Assembly (NCBI RefSeq): GCF_029931775.1
Contig: NW_026612049.1
Location: 310,001 to 374,000 of the forward strand
DNA length: 64,000 nt
Reading direction: 5' to 3'
Origin: Euleptes europaea
Taxonomy: Eukaryota; Chordata; Lepidosauria; Squamata; Sphaerodactylidae
The translations under genes were made by a program, and so were the position numbers. Shown one piece after another: positions 55,601-64,000 of the stretch (its first letter is position 1; each line of letters begins with the position of its first letter). Below the pieces are notes generated by a model. It was not told where the DNA came from, made no database searches, and saw only the letters and a list, made by a program, of their open reading frames with translations.

Positions 55601-58600
55601 CCTTTAATCCTAGCTCTTAATCCAGCTCGGTTTAATTCAGTTAAACAACATCTCTTCAGTAATGAATTTTTTAACCAATCATCTCCCAATATTAGACAGC
55701 CACCTAATGCAGAGTACAGCCCCCATGGATGGCACCTATGAATTACCAGAGGGACCCAATGGGTCAAACAGACTAACCCACAGATTAAAAAGTCAACATT
55801 TTATTTAGAAGATACCTAGACCATGACAGCTATAAATCCTGGAGAAGCTAATCATGCTCTTTTGAGGCAGCTTATTTCCTTCTGTTGGCAGACAAAGTAG
55901 TAAAAACCCAGAGAAGAAAAAAAACATTTATTAAAGCGACAGTTTGCTTCCCACTCCCTGCAGCACAAGTGTGAGTGATTAGAATCAGCACTTAGGAAAC
56001 AAGTTTATTGTATGCCAACAGCAGCGCCCTACACATAGATGCATCTTTCCAGATCGTGATGTCCATTTTGCAATACCCTTAAAGATAACGCATTGCGTCT
56101 CTTCAGTTATTGCTCACTTACTGTATGTAATCACAGCACTTTCTTGCTTATTTGGTTTACTCTTCCCATTTGGAACTGCATGGCAAATCTTTTTAAAAGT
56201 AAGGATCTCAATTAATTCTAATCCATTAATTTACCCATAATGGAAAAGCCAAAGCAGCCTTGTAGATACATCTACAAAAGTTACGAACCCACAAGTATTT
56301 CCCCCACTAGCCCACACATGCTTTTATTACTTGTTTGCCAGACACCAAGCAAAACAAAAACAAAAATTAGCACCCAATTATGTCATCCAGAAGTGCCATG
56401 CGATTCTAGTTGCTTTCTCAGAATTCCCCCTCCTCTTCCACTACCCTTCAACAGCTGCTGATCTGATGGAAAGCGGGTAGGGGAGGAAACATTCTTGCAA
56501 CACCCCTTCATTAACAGTCTGTCCTCATCTTCTCTTTCTTGCCCCCACCCCCAATCCCCTGATGGTGAAGCTGGATAGGAACATTAGCACCCAGGTGCAT
56601 TCTGGGAACTGTAGCACCCAGAACAACTGACATTCCCTCTCTCCTGACAGCAGTCCTTATCAGAAGGGCAGATGTTGGGGTGAGATGGAGGGGAAAAGAG
56701 AGGGGGATTATTCTCTGGCTTGCATTTACTGTCCAAGCCAAAGAGGAATATAGCGGCTGGGAAGCTTGTGTTGCTTTGAAGATGGCCATTCTGAACTGCT
56801 GAAAAAATGTATTCTGAGCCACAGTACCTTGTCAGCATCTCTAGGGAAAAATATTCCCTTCCTGATTAAGAACATTTGGGGGAGGGTAATATTTTAAATG
56901 TGATTTTGTGTGGGTTTTGTGGTATAATATATTTGAAAACTTCACACTGAGGAGGAAAGAATAGATAAGAGTGTCACTCACCCCAGGCAACTGAGTAAAA
57001 CTTATAAGACTGAGCTGTGTACATATTTATCAGAGCTGTAATATTGCAAAGCTCAGCACTATTTAACCTTCTTTTGACAGTCTTTTAAGCCAAAAATTCC
57101 CAAATGATATCTACCAATTGATTGCAAAATCCTCCCAAGTAGCTTCTGTACTTCTTTCCCCATTGCCCCCACCCCATAACAAAATAAGACCTGTTATCTC
57201 CATTCCAGGGGACAATTGATTGTTCTTCCCAAAGACCGCAGAACTTTTAAAAGTAACTGTAGTTACTTTGTGTAGACATTTCACTTATTACTCAGTTGTC
57301 TGCGGCCTAATTCTCACTGAGGTGGTGGACTTGCGTCTGGGTTGACTGCAGGTGAGGGTTCACATAGACTTGGAAAATCAGCAAATCAGGGATAAAGTTA
57401 AGCAAGGATTCATATTCCTTACATGCTAGTTTTATGTTAAAAAACAGAAAAGCAGCCAATTGTCATCTGAGCTCCCATCTGCAGCCTGAAGTAGTTTATG
57501 AAATAATATTACCTCAGTGAAAACTAAGTTTATGAAACTTACTAGTAGTAGGGGTGGCAGAGAACACACAATTCCTGCTCTTTTAACACTGGAAAACATT
57601 TTCTATAAACAAGATGTCATGGGAGGAAAGACCCTTCACAGTCAACCCAAGCTGATGTGGTAGAGGGGCTGACGTGGCAGAGATGCATCACTTCTTGCTG
57701 CCTATAATAAGATCAGCACTACAGCTCCAAGTAACCAACCCAAATGACTGAGATATGCTTGTGTATCTGTCTTATATTGGAGGCACTGGTTTAGCTCACA
57801 ACCATAATAATCTGCTGCAAAGCTGTTCTATTATTTGTTTGTTCACAGATATGGAGATCAAAACCTAGTACATCAAGGTCACTCACCTGGCTGTGTACAT
57901 TTTGCATACAAAGCATTTCTTGGTCCACAGCCAATGTTTCTTGGTTAACAAGGGATAAAGGCTCCTATCTAGACAGTCATCCTGATGAATTAACCTACAC
58001 AGGGATAGAATAAGAAACTTATTAGAATACACTGATTTCTGTGTGTTGTTATGAAGAACAGTTAGGTGACACACAGGTTACAGAGTACAATGGTTGGGAG
58101 GAAAAAGCACACCCATTACACAGTGAAAATCCAAATGGAAGCAACAAACAGAGCTTAATAGCATGTCCTTTCTGCAACTGATCAATTTTGGTGGTAAAAA
58201 GTGCCATCAAGTCAGAGCTGACTTATGGCAACCCCATAGGGTTTTCAAAGCAAGAGTCGTTTGGGAGTGGTTTGCCACTGTCTGCGTCCGCATGGACAGA
58301 GAGTTCTGAGAGAACTGTGACTGGCCCAAGGTCACCCAGCAGGCTTCGTGTGAAGGAGTGGGGAATCAAACCCAGTTCTCCAGATTACAGTCCTCCACTC
58401 TTAACCACTACACCCCGCTGGCTCTAGTTTACTCAGTGCTTTTTGTCATGAGGCAAGCTCGAAGCCAGTTCCTGCCCTCTTATGGCATTATGCACTACCT
58501 ATAGAAAGAGTTCGCCGATGGATTTGAGACTGCCCTATTGATTGGCTCCTCTTCAGCCAAGTTTGGAAGAGCACAGCCTGAAGCAGTAGATGAAATTCCC

Positions 58601-60101
58601 ATAAGTGAGCAGACCCTGAAGCAGGTGATGGCCACCTCCCTGCTTTCTACAAGACTTAAGTGAGTTGAATGCCTCTAGCAAAGAACTCTCTGATCCCCTT
58701 ATGGGCAAGACTGCATACCCGGAGCCCCATCATCTCCAAACTGACATATGAAGGAAGGAACTAATTATTATTGTAAGCTGCCTTGAACCAAGAGAAATGG
58801 CAGGATATAAATGTTGTAATAAATAAATTTGCTCGGTGTGTGGTTTGATGATGGGAGGGGGGTTAATATAATTATTCTTCTTCTGAAGGTCAGTGTCAGA
58901 TTTATACCCAAGTCTACAGACCACTGTACGCAACCCATAACTGCACACGAGAAACTAAGCACATCCACGATGGAATGCCTTTCGGACAGACTGGAATTAG
59001 GGGGAAGGGAGAGTGACAGCATGTTTTAAACAGAGGCCAAAGACTGAGCAGCCCAGAGCAATGTATAGTTATTTACCTGATATCTGTGATAATAACTATG
59101 TGCTCGCACTCTCCTTGGTGGCAGTAAAGGTACGGGAAGCCAACTTTGATGTTCAAATTGTTAAATGTGTAGTCTTCCATATTAGCAGCTTGAAGATTAG
59201 TGTAGCCTCTCTCTCGAGATTCCGCCCACTCAGTAATCGTCCTGAAATTTTCAGCAACGTTATTGTTATTTCTGTACATTATAGTCTTGATAATGGTAGA
59301 AAGATTGAGAAAATACAAGGAAACAAATGTCAAAACTGGATCTTGAATTTGCAAATGTTGAGATCAGTATTTATCTCAAGTTCCAGGTAAGTTGTCAGAA
59401 TACATTCCGATTCTACATGAACCCAAACCTATGATCACCAAAAACTCTTGAGGAATTTTGGAAAGAGAAATATTTATGTTGGCAATTTTGTTTCATGTTT
59501 CATAAGGGAACAATGCTGTTGATTCAGAGGGTGGTAACCTACTCAAAACAAATGCAGTAAGACACACAGTAGGTGTCTTTAGCACACTTTACATAAGTAC
59601 AGGCACAATTAGACATTATAAAGGAAACAGAATTCCCTGATGCAAGTTTCCCTCATAATCCTAACGTGGGGATTGTAAGAATTTGTAAGGTATGCCAGAG
59701 AGAAGAAGAGTGATGTTTAATCCTTGATCTACAAGTGTCCATTGAGTCATTTAAAAAAATTATTCGTCCCAGGTGAGCAACATAATCAGAAATGAGCCCA
59801 GCTGCAGGGGAAAATCAGCTTCAGAAAGAGGGGGAATCCCTCACTGTTAAGGCTCTCTCTCTACACATTTCTGTTATCTCATTTTCTAAAGTCACACCTG
59901 ATTCTATCCTCACACAGAAAAAAATCCAATTCATGGAATATTTGCAGGTCAGCGAGCAATTGTTCCAGTTATAGCTGTACCTTTGGAACTGCATATACAA
60001 ATGGGAATTCTTTTTTACCTGCTCAGGTCTCTGCACTCTGGGTACCTCATGTCATTGTAAAAAATGCCCTCAAAATAAAAAAAGGCAGACTTGTAAAGAT
60101 C
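52547..60101 (-). CDS. SNAPC3: SNAPC3, last four coding exons (gene continues beyond the window)
   Basis: Subunit 3 (SNAP50) of the SNAPc complex, which binds the proximal sequence element of snRNA promoters for RNA polymerases II and III. Exons in transcript order on the minus strand: 60101-60019, 59241-59077, 57994-57887, 52694-52547, all with matching phases and AG/GT borders. They encode about the last 166 residues: the [15 protein letters not shown] and [10 protein letters not shown] blocks, the [13 protein letters not shown] zinc-binding region, [12 protein letters not shown] with [10 protein letters not shown], and the [11 protein letters not shown] to end block. The conserved Cys/His pattern of the SNAP50 C-terminal zinc domain is intact. 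The gene converges with PSIP1, the same neighbour relation as on human 9p22. Upstream exons, including the one before DLYKSAFF, are not in the window. Confidence 0.96.
53716..53964 (+). mobile_element. tRNA-Ala-derived SINE with a 42-bp internal duplication
   Basis: tRNA-like head with A box (GGCTCAGCGGTAGAG), anticodon-loop region GCTTGGTATGCAG and B box GGTTCAATCCC. The tail is GGACCAAGGGTCTGATTTAG. The 42-bp segment from A box through anticodon stem (53726-53767) is exactly repeated at 53768-53809. Confidence 0.9.
54139..54347 (+). mobile_element. tRNA-Ala-derived SINE
   Basis: Single-head copy of the same family: GGCTGTAGCTCAATGGTAG, GCTTGGCACG, GGTTCAATCCCTGGCATCTC, then GGACCAAGGGTCTGATTCAG. 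The head resembles tRNA-Ala. Preceded by the same 45-bp flank as the copy at 53716. Confidence 0.9.
55371..57886. other. SNAPC3 intron, unrecognised
   Basis: 55371-55900 has residual open frames and may be part of another old element. The rest is AT-rich without a recognised repeat or exon. Confidence 0.4.
57887..57994 (-). CDS. SNAPC3: SNAPC3 exon (LIHQDD to MYTA)
   Basis: Minus strand, acceptor tgtgtag, donor gtgagt, 108 nt, phase 2 in and phase 2 out. Encodes [20 protein letters not shown] and [19 protein letters not shown] supplies a metal-binding pair. Confidence 0.96.
58185..58430 (-). mobile_element. SINE with tRNA-like head and the 5S-SINE tail
   Basis: Left part GTGCCATCAAGTCAGAGCTG / ACTTATGGCAACCCCATAGG is the tail of the 5S SINEs. 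The right part CCAAGGTCACCCAGCAGGC to CCACTACACCCCGCTGGCT is the reversed tRNA-like head and core of the MIR-like SINEs. It links both families. Confidence 0.8.
58440..59076. other. SNAPC3 intron
   Basis: Contains a LINE-like 3' tail at about 58755-58830 (GTAAGCTGCCTTGAACC, GGATATAAATGTTGTAATAA). Otherwise nothing recognised. Confidence 0.45.
59077..59241 (-). CDS. SNAPC3: SNAPC3 exon (TITEWAES to ITDI)
   Basis: Minus strand, acceptor ttttcag, donor gtaaat, 165 nt, phase 2 in and phase 2 out. Encodes [37 protein letters not shown] and [14 protein letters not shown]. It contains the first Cys/His pair of the zinc region. Confidence 0.96.
59242..60018. other. SNAPC3 intron
   Basis: No element recognised. 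Confidence 0.5.
60019..60101 (-). CDS. SNAPC3: SNAPC3 exon (DLYKSAFF to CRDLS)
   Basis: Minus strand, acceptor tctcttag, donor gtaaaa, 83 nt, phase 0 in and phase 2 out. Encodes [19 protein letters not shown] then YPECRDLS. Two substitutions (Ile, Met) against human TFYNDKR. Confidence 0.95.
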
Positions 60102-60406
60102 CTAAGAGAGAGACAGACGGGAACAGAAGAAGAAAGTTGTTAGGGTGAAAACTAATATTTAAAAGACTGTCTTCCCCTCACACCCACAAATACACTAAAA
60201 AACCCTCAACAAACAACAAAACCTTAGTCATATCTTCCAAGTGTGAAGTTACAACACACCGTATATACATTTTCATTCTCTCATTATCCATGAAGATTCT
60301 GTTAGTATTGCTATTTGCTGTTGCACAATAATGGACATTTTCTTCACAGATGCAAAACCTAAGGATAATTATTTTTAGCTTTGGCCAAGGACATTCACCT
60401 TTAGAT

Positions 60407-60976
60407 CAGGGGTCCCCAACATGGTGCCCATCAACACCTTTCCTGGTGCTCACCAAGCATTTGCACTAAGTAAGTACAACCAAGAAGGGCTCCTGCCCAA
60501 CAGGGCTTCTGATCTGCCATGGGAGGTTTGATTGGATGTGCAGATTAAATAAACATTGCTACAGTGGCAGCTGCTACCCCAGTGTTGTTTTTATTCTCTC
60601 ACTCCTCTTTCCCATTGTATTTTTTACATTACCCCTCCTATCCCTGCATATGGGCTTCCTCCGTGTAGTTGGCTCCTGAGTAGGGTTGCCTGGTCCCTCT
60701 TCGCAACCGGTGGGAGGTTTTGGGGGCGGAACCTGAAGAGGGTGGGTTTGGGGAGGGGAGGGACTTCAATGCCATAGAGTTCAATTGCCAAAGTGGCCAT
60801 TTTTCTCCAGGTGATCTGATCTCTATCAGCTGGAGATCAGTTGAATTAGCAGGAGATCTCCTGCTACTACCTGGCAATTGGCAACCCTACTCCTGAGGCA
60901 GCCATTTTGTGGTTTCACCCACCACACTGTCAGAATTCCAAAGGTACCCACCAGCTTAAAAAGGTTGGGGACTGTA
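60407..60976. mobile_element. Non-autonomous hAT containing another hAT
   Basis: Left end CAGGGGTCCCCAACATGG and right end (reverse complement) TACAGTCCCCAACCTTTTT. Perfect 8-bp target duplication CTTTAGAT (60399-60406, 60977-60984). A second hAT lies at 60681-60889. Confidence 0.88.
60681..60889. mobile_element. Nested non-autonomous hAT (TAGGGTTGCC ends)
   Basis: Ends TAGGGTTGCC and GGCAACCCTA, perfect 8-bp target duplication CTCCTGAG (60673-60680, 60890-60897). 209 bp. A related, diverged copy in the opposite orientation lies at 63475-63705. Confidence 0.9.
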
Positions 60977-61078
60977 CTTTAGATCATGCTATAGCAACGA
61001 AGGCACATGATCCAATAGATCCTCCCAAGTAGCCTTTGTACAGGAACTGGAGACCTCTCCTGTTGGGATCACGTGAAC

Positions 61079-61154
61079 CAGCGGTTCTCAACCTGTGGGT
61101 CGCGACCCCTTTGGGGGTCGAACGACCCTTTCACAGGGGTCGCCTAAGACCATT
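61079..61154. mobile_element. SPIN-like hAT end
   Basis: CAGCGGTTCTCAACCTGTGG, GTCGCGACCCCTTTGGGGGT, CGAACGACCCTTTCACAGG and GGTCGCCTAAGACCAT in order match the end of the SPIN hAT family as remembered, a family known for horizontal transfer among tetrapods including lizards. Only one end is seen; the match stops where the MTCL1-like sequence begins. Confidence 0.75.
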
Positions 61155-61160
61155 GGCAAG

Positions 61161-63453
61161 CCCCAGCCCCAGCTGGGGGCAGCCCGCCCGCCCTCACCGG
61201 GTCTCCTGGACACTCAGAGCCGCCTCTCCCGGCGCAGCGGTGGCCAGGGCGCCAAGGCGGCGGCGGGGACTGGGCCGGCCTCTTGAACATTATGTCTAAA
61301 ATCTATGCTAAATATCTAGAACAACGACTAGTTAAATGGACACAGGATAATAAAATCATTGGCCCTGAACAAATTGGATTTATAAAAGGATGTTCCACAG
61401 TGGACCACTGTCTCCTTTTATCTTGTCTAGCAAAAAAATATATGAAATCGGGCACAAAAAAGTTATATGTTGCCTTTATAGATTTAAAAGGAGCTTTTGA
61501 TTCAATTGATCGGAACCTTCTCTGGAACAAATTAGAGTCCCTGAACATAGACCCCCGCCTTTTATATCTCATTAAACAACTCCACACAGGTACCTTTTGC
61601 CAGGTCAAATTCTCAGATGAAGGCCACTTAACACCCAAAATCCCTACTTCAAAAGGAGTGAAACAAGGTTGCGTTTTAGCCCCACATCTTTTTAATCTAT
61701 TTTTAGCTGATCTTCCAAAGATTTTTAACTCAATTGATGGTCATTCCCCTAAGATTGGAAACCTGAAAATTCCACTGTTACTTTACGCCGATGACGCCGC
61801 TATTTTATCTTTTACAAGGGTCGGCTTATTAAGACACCTACAACTGTTCACTGATTATTGCAAACATAACAAATTGCAAATTAATTATGCCAAAACCAAA
61901 ATTCTAGTTTTCACCAAAAGCTGGCATCTTTCAAAATGGTCCATCGACAATGTACCAATAGAACAGGTCAAGACTTTTAAATATCTGGGTCTCACTTTTA
62001 ACTATAATTTAACTTGGACAAATCACAGAAATAATGTCATCAACTTAGCTAAATATTCAGCATCACAGATTAAACGATTTTTTTACTTAAAAGGGAACCA
62101 ATATGTGCCTGCAGCTATTCATGTTTTTACAGTTAAGATTTTGGCGCAACTACTGTATGGAATACCTGTCTGGATAGAAGCACTGAATAAAAATTTGGAA
62201 GCTGTACAGACTTCCTTCCTCCGCCAAATACTAGGACTTCCTAGTTGCGTCCCATTCCAATCTATCCTTAGTGAAACTGGAATGATGACTTTAGAGACCA
62301 AAGCTTGGCTCTCAACTTTTAAATATTGGATTAAGATTCATTTTTCTCCAAATGAAAATCGTCTTACTCCCTTTTTATTAAAAGAAGCTGCAGATACAGA
62401 GTGGTTCACGCTTATCCCACACAAACTGAAAACCTTGGGATTAGATATAGACAACTTATTGATGCTGGACAGCCAAACCATCTTCCGAGTTATTAAGCAA
62501 AGACTACTTGACCACGAAAGACAAACAATCTTGCCTGCAACTCCTTTATCTTGTTCTTCATCCAAATTGGGTCTTTCTGCCAATTTTGGACTCCTCCAGG
62601 ATTACTTCTACTTTCTAAGTGATCCTTCCCTCCGCAGGGCCTTTATGCTAGCTAGACTAAACGCCTTTCCATCGGCAGTTCTATTCGGGAGATTTAATGG
62701 TACCCCTTTGGAAAAGAGAATTTGTAGCTGTGGCTTAAACCAGATAGACTCCATTTATCATATTTTATTGGAATGTGAAACGCTAGCGGACCTACGTACT
62801 AAATTTTTAATGCCATCAATTTTGGATAGGAACTCTCCCCCCCACTCTCTGATCAGACTTTTACTGAACGGGTATGATCCAGAAACTACAGAAATAGTAG
62901 CCATGTTTTTGAAGCAAGCTCTAATGATAAAAATCAAACAAAAAATATAACAGCTGCTATTCCGGTTACTTGTAGAAACTAGTTTTCTATATATACCGTA
63001 TATCCATTGTACTCCGGCATACCTCATTTTATTCATATCTATTGCTACAGATTGCGATATTGATGTTTTATCATTTGCCAAATTCTGGAATACCTTGTAC
63101 AATTTGTTATGCCAATAAAGGTTTTTGAATTTGACTGGGCCGGCCGCCGGCTCACCAGGCAAGGCGGGCAGCGCCAAAAGCGCCCTCTCCAGCAAGAAGG
63201 CGGCCCGTGCCCAGGAGCAGGCCGGTGGGAGGCCGGCCGGCGGGAGGCCGGCCGGCGGGAGGCCGGCGGGCGGCGAGGCGGGCCACTCCCCGGGCAAAGG
63301 CCGGAAGGGGAAGCAATGCCCCCCTTGGCCTCGCCGGGCTCACTGGCCCCCGCCCGCATCAACCACTCCAACAGCAGCTCCGACCTCTCCGACTGCCCCT
63401 CGGAGCCGCTCTCCGACGAGCAGCGGCTGGCCCAGGCCGCCAGCAGCGATGCA
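61161..63453 (+). pseudogene. MTCL1-family first-exon fragment, split by a LINE
   Basis: Two GC-rich pieces, 61161-61280 and 63133-63453, become continuous once the LINE and one copy of its 13-bp target duplication are set aside. In frame they encode PPSPG, LSRRSGGQGAKAAAG, then [14 protein letters not shown] and GRKGK. After a frame change near 63315 comes [20 protein letters not shown] with DEQ and ASSDA. This order matches the N-terminal part of MTCL1 (SOGA2), where [17 protein letters not shown] is a diagnostic run. A GGCCGGCGGGA micro-repeat (about 63220-63270) is expanded. The match ends abruptly at ASSDA. There is no start codon and no promoter, and it lies in a SNAPC3 intron, so it is a displaced fragment, not a gene. 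A paralogue (MTCL2/SOGA3) as source is possible. Confidence 0.72.
61281..63132 (+). mobile_element. Young 5'-truncated LINE, Vingi/I-like, with an open RT frame
   Basis: Open frame 61283-62950 (555 codons) encodes a reverse transcriptase: QIGFIKGCSTVDH, motif A YVAFIDLKGAFDSID, motif B SKGVKQGCVLAPHLFNLFLA, catalytic LLLYADDAAILS, then FKYLGLTFN. The C-terminal part has a zinc-finger-like CSCGLNQIDSIYHILLEC. No RNase H is seen and the endonuclease is missing by 5' truncation. The end is CCAATAAAGGTTTTTGAATT without a poly(A). Perfect 13-bp target duplication GACTGGGCCGGCC (61268-61280, 63133-63145). The intact frame and duplication indicate a recent insertion. A clade near I/Vingi is inferred from motif style. 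Confidence 0.9.
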
Positions 63454-63474
63454 AGGCTTGGGTTCACACTGTAA

Positions 63475-63705
63475 GGTTTCCAGCTTACAGGTGGTACCTG
63501 GAGATCCCCTGCTGTTACAGCAGACCTCCAGGCGATCAGGATCCATTCCCCTGGCGAAAATGGCTGCTTTGGAGGGTGAACTCCTTGGCATTATACCCTG
63601 CTGAGGTCTCTCCTCTCCCAAAACCTCTCCCAAAACCCACCCTCCCCAGGCTGCACCTCCAAAATGTCCAGGTATTTCCCAGAATGGAGCTGGCAAGCCT
63701 ACTTC
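63475..63705. mobile_element. Diverged hAT related to 60681-60889
   Basis: Contains CCTGGAGATCCCCTGCTGTT, GAAAATGGCTGCTTTGGAGG and GAGCTGGCAAGCCTAC. These correspond to the reversed order of blocks in the nested hAT at 60681. The left end abuts the MTCL1 fragment. Confidence 0.65.
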
Positions 63706-64000
63706 ATAGATATGAGAATGAAACTGGTGAAAGCAGTTATCAGTTGATATTTGGATATTATGGAAGGATGGATTAGATATGTCTAATATCCTGTCTCTCC
63801 AACCATTTTTGGTGGGTATTTTGAATGACTATATGATGCATTTTCATGGTAGTGTGATCTCTAGCCCACTCTGAAACATTGTCAGAACTGGGCTTTGGGG
63901 AAATATGGTGATACCCAAATTGTTTTTGTGATTAATCACTATGCTTTAATTACGTACTATGAGGAGGTCATGCATCCTACAAAACAGACCTCTTAATTAT
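63706..64000. other. SNAPC3 intron, unrecognised
   Basis: No exon or repeat recognised. Confidence 0.45.

Noticed and set aside
63207-63776. 189-codon and overlapping open frames on both strands after the LINE
   Set aside because: They are GC-rich shadow frames. Only the MTCL1-like frames have recognisable similarity.

Overview
The window is vertebrate nuclear DNA, most likely from a squamate reptile. It holds two conserved host genes that converge tail to tail, and both are intron-rich. The repeat mix points to a lizard-type genome: many 5S rRNA-derived SINEs, tRNA-derived SINEs, CR1 and L2-like LINE ends, a Vingi/I-like LINE, many hAT-type non-autonomous DNA transposons including one SPIN-like end, and DIRS fossils. 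The species cannot be named from the sequence.

Gene layout. PSIP1 (LEDGF/p75) runs on the + strand. Sixteen coding exons from 111 to 44387 can be placed with matching splice phases and give a 572-residue protein: PWWP domain, basic NLS, two AT-hooks, a charged linker, the integrase-binding domain and an acidic tail. Poly(A) signals follow at 45066 and 45085. SNAPC3 runs on the - strand. Its last four coding exons lie at 60101-52547, and its upstream exons are outside the window. The two genes act separately: PSIP1 is a chromatin reader and tether, SNAPC3 is a subunit of the snRNA-promoter-binding SNAPc complex.

Repeat layout. Introns 1-8 of PSIP1 carry 5S SINEs, hAT and TA-flanked DNA transposons, a possible solo LTR, and a CR1 (20257-21845) with a hAT nested in it. 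Intron 8 also holds a broken DIRS-like element with inverted terminal repeats (about 22495-26695). Intron 14 holds a CR1 (38172-39860) interrupted by a nearly perfect 392-bp foldback. The PSIP1-SNAPC3 spacer holds SINEs, hATs and a possible solo LTR. The SNAPC3 introns hold a DIRS gag fossil with two tRNA-Ala SINEs, nested hATs, and a fragment of the first exon of an MTCL1-family gene split by a young LINE with a perfect 13-bp target duplication.

Points most worth a second look: (1) a recurring hammerhead-ribozyme-like core (CTGANGA, hairpin, GAAA) in four or five unrelated-looking repeats, duplicated head to head in the foldback; (2) the displaced MTCL1 exon fragment directly beside a SPIN-like transposon end; (3) a 39-codon PSIP1 exon with no counterpart in the mammalian protein as I remember it; (4) a stop codon placed right at the exon-10 donor of PSIP1, which would make a p52-like isoform by intron retention. 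I see no CRISPR array, no functional rRNA or tRNA gene and no bacterial feature.
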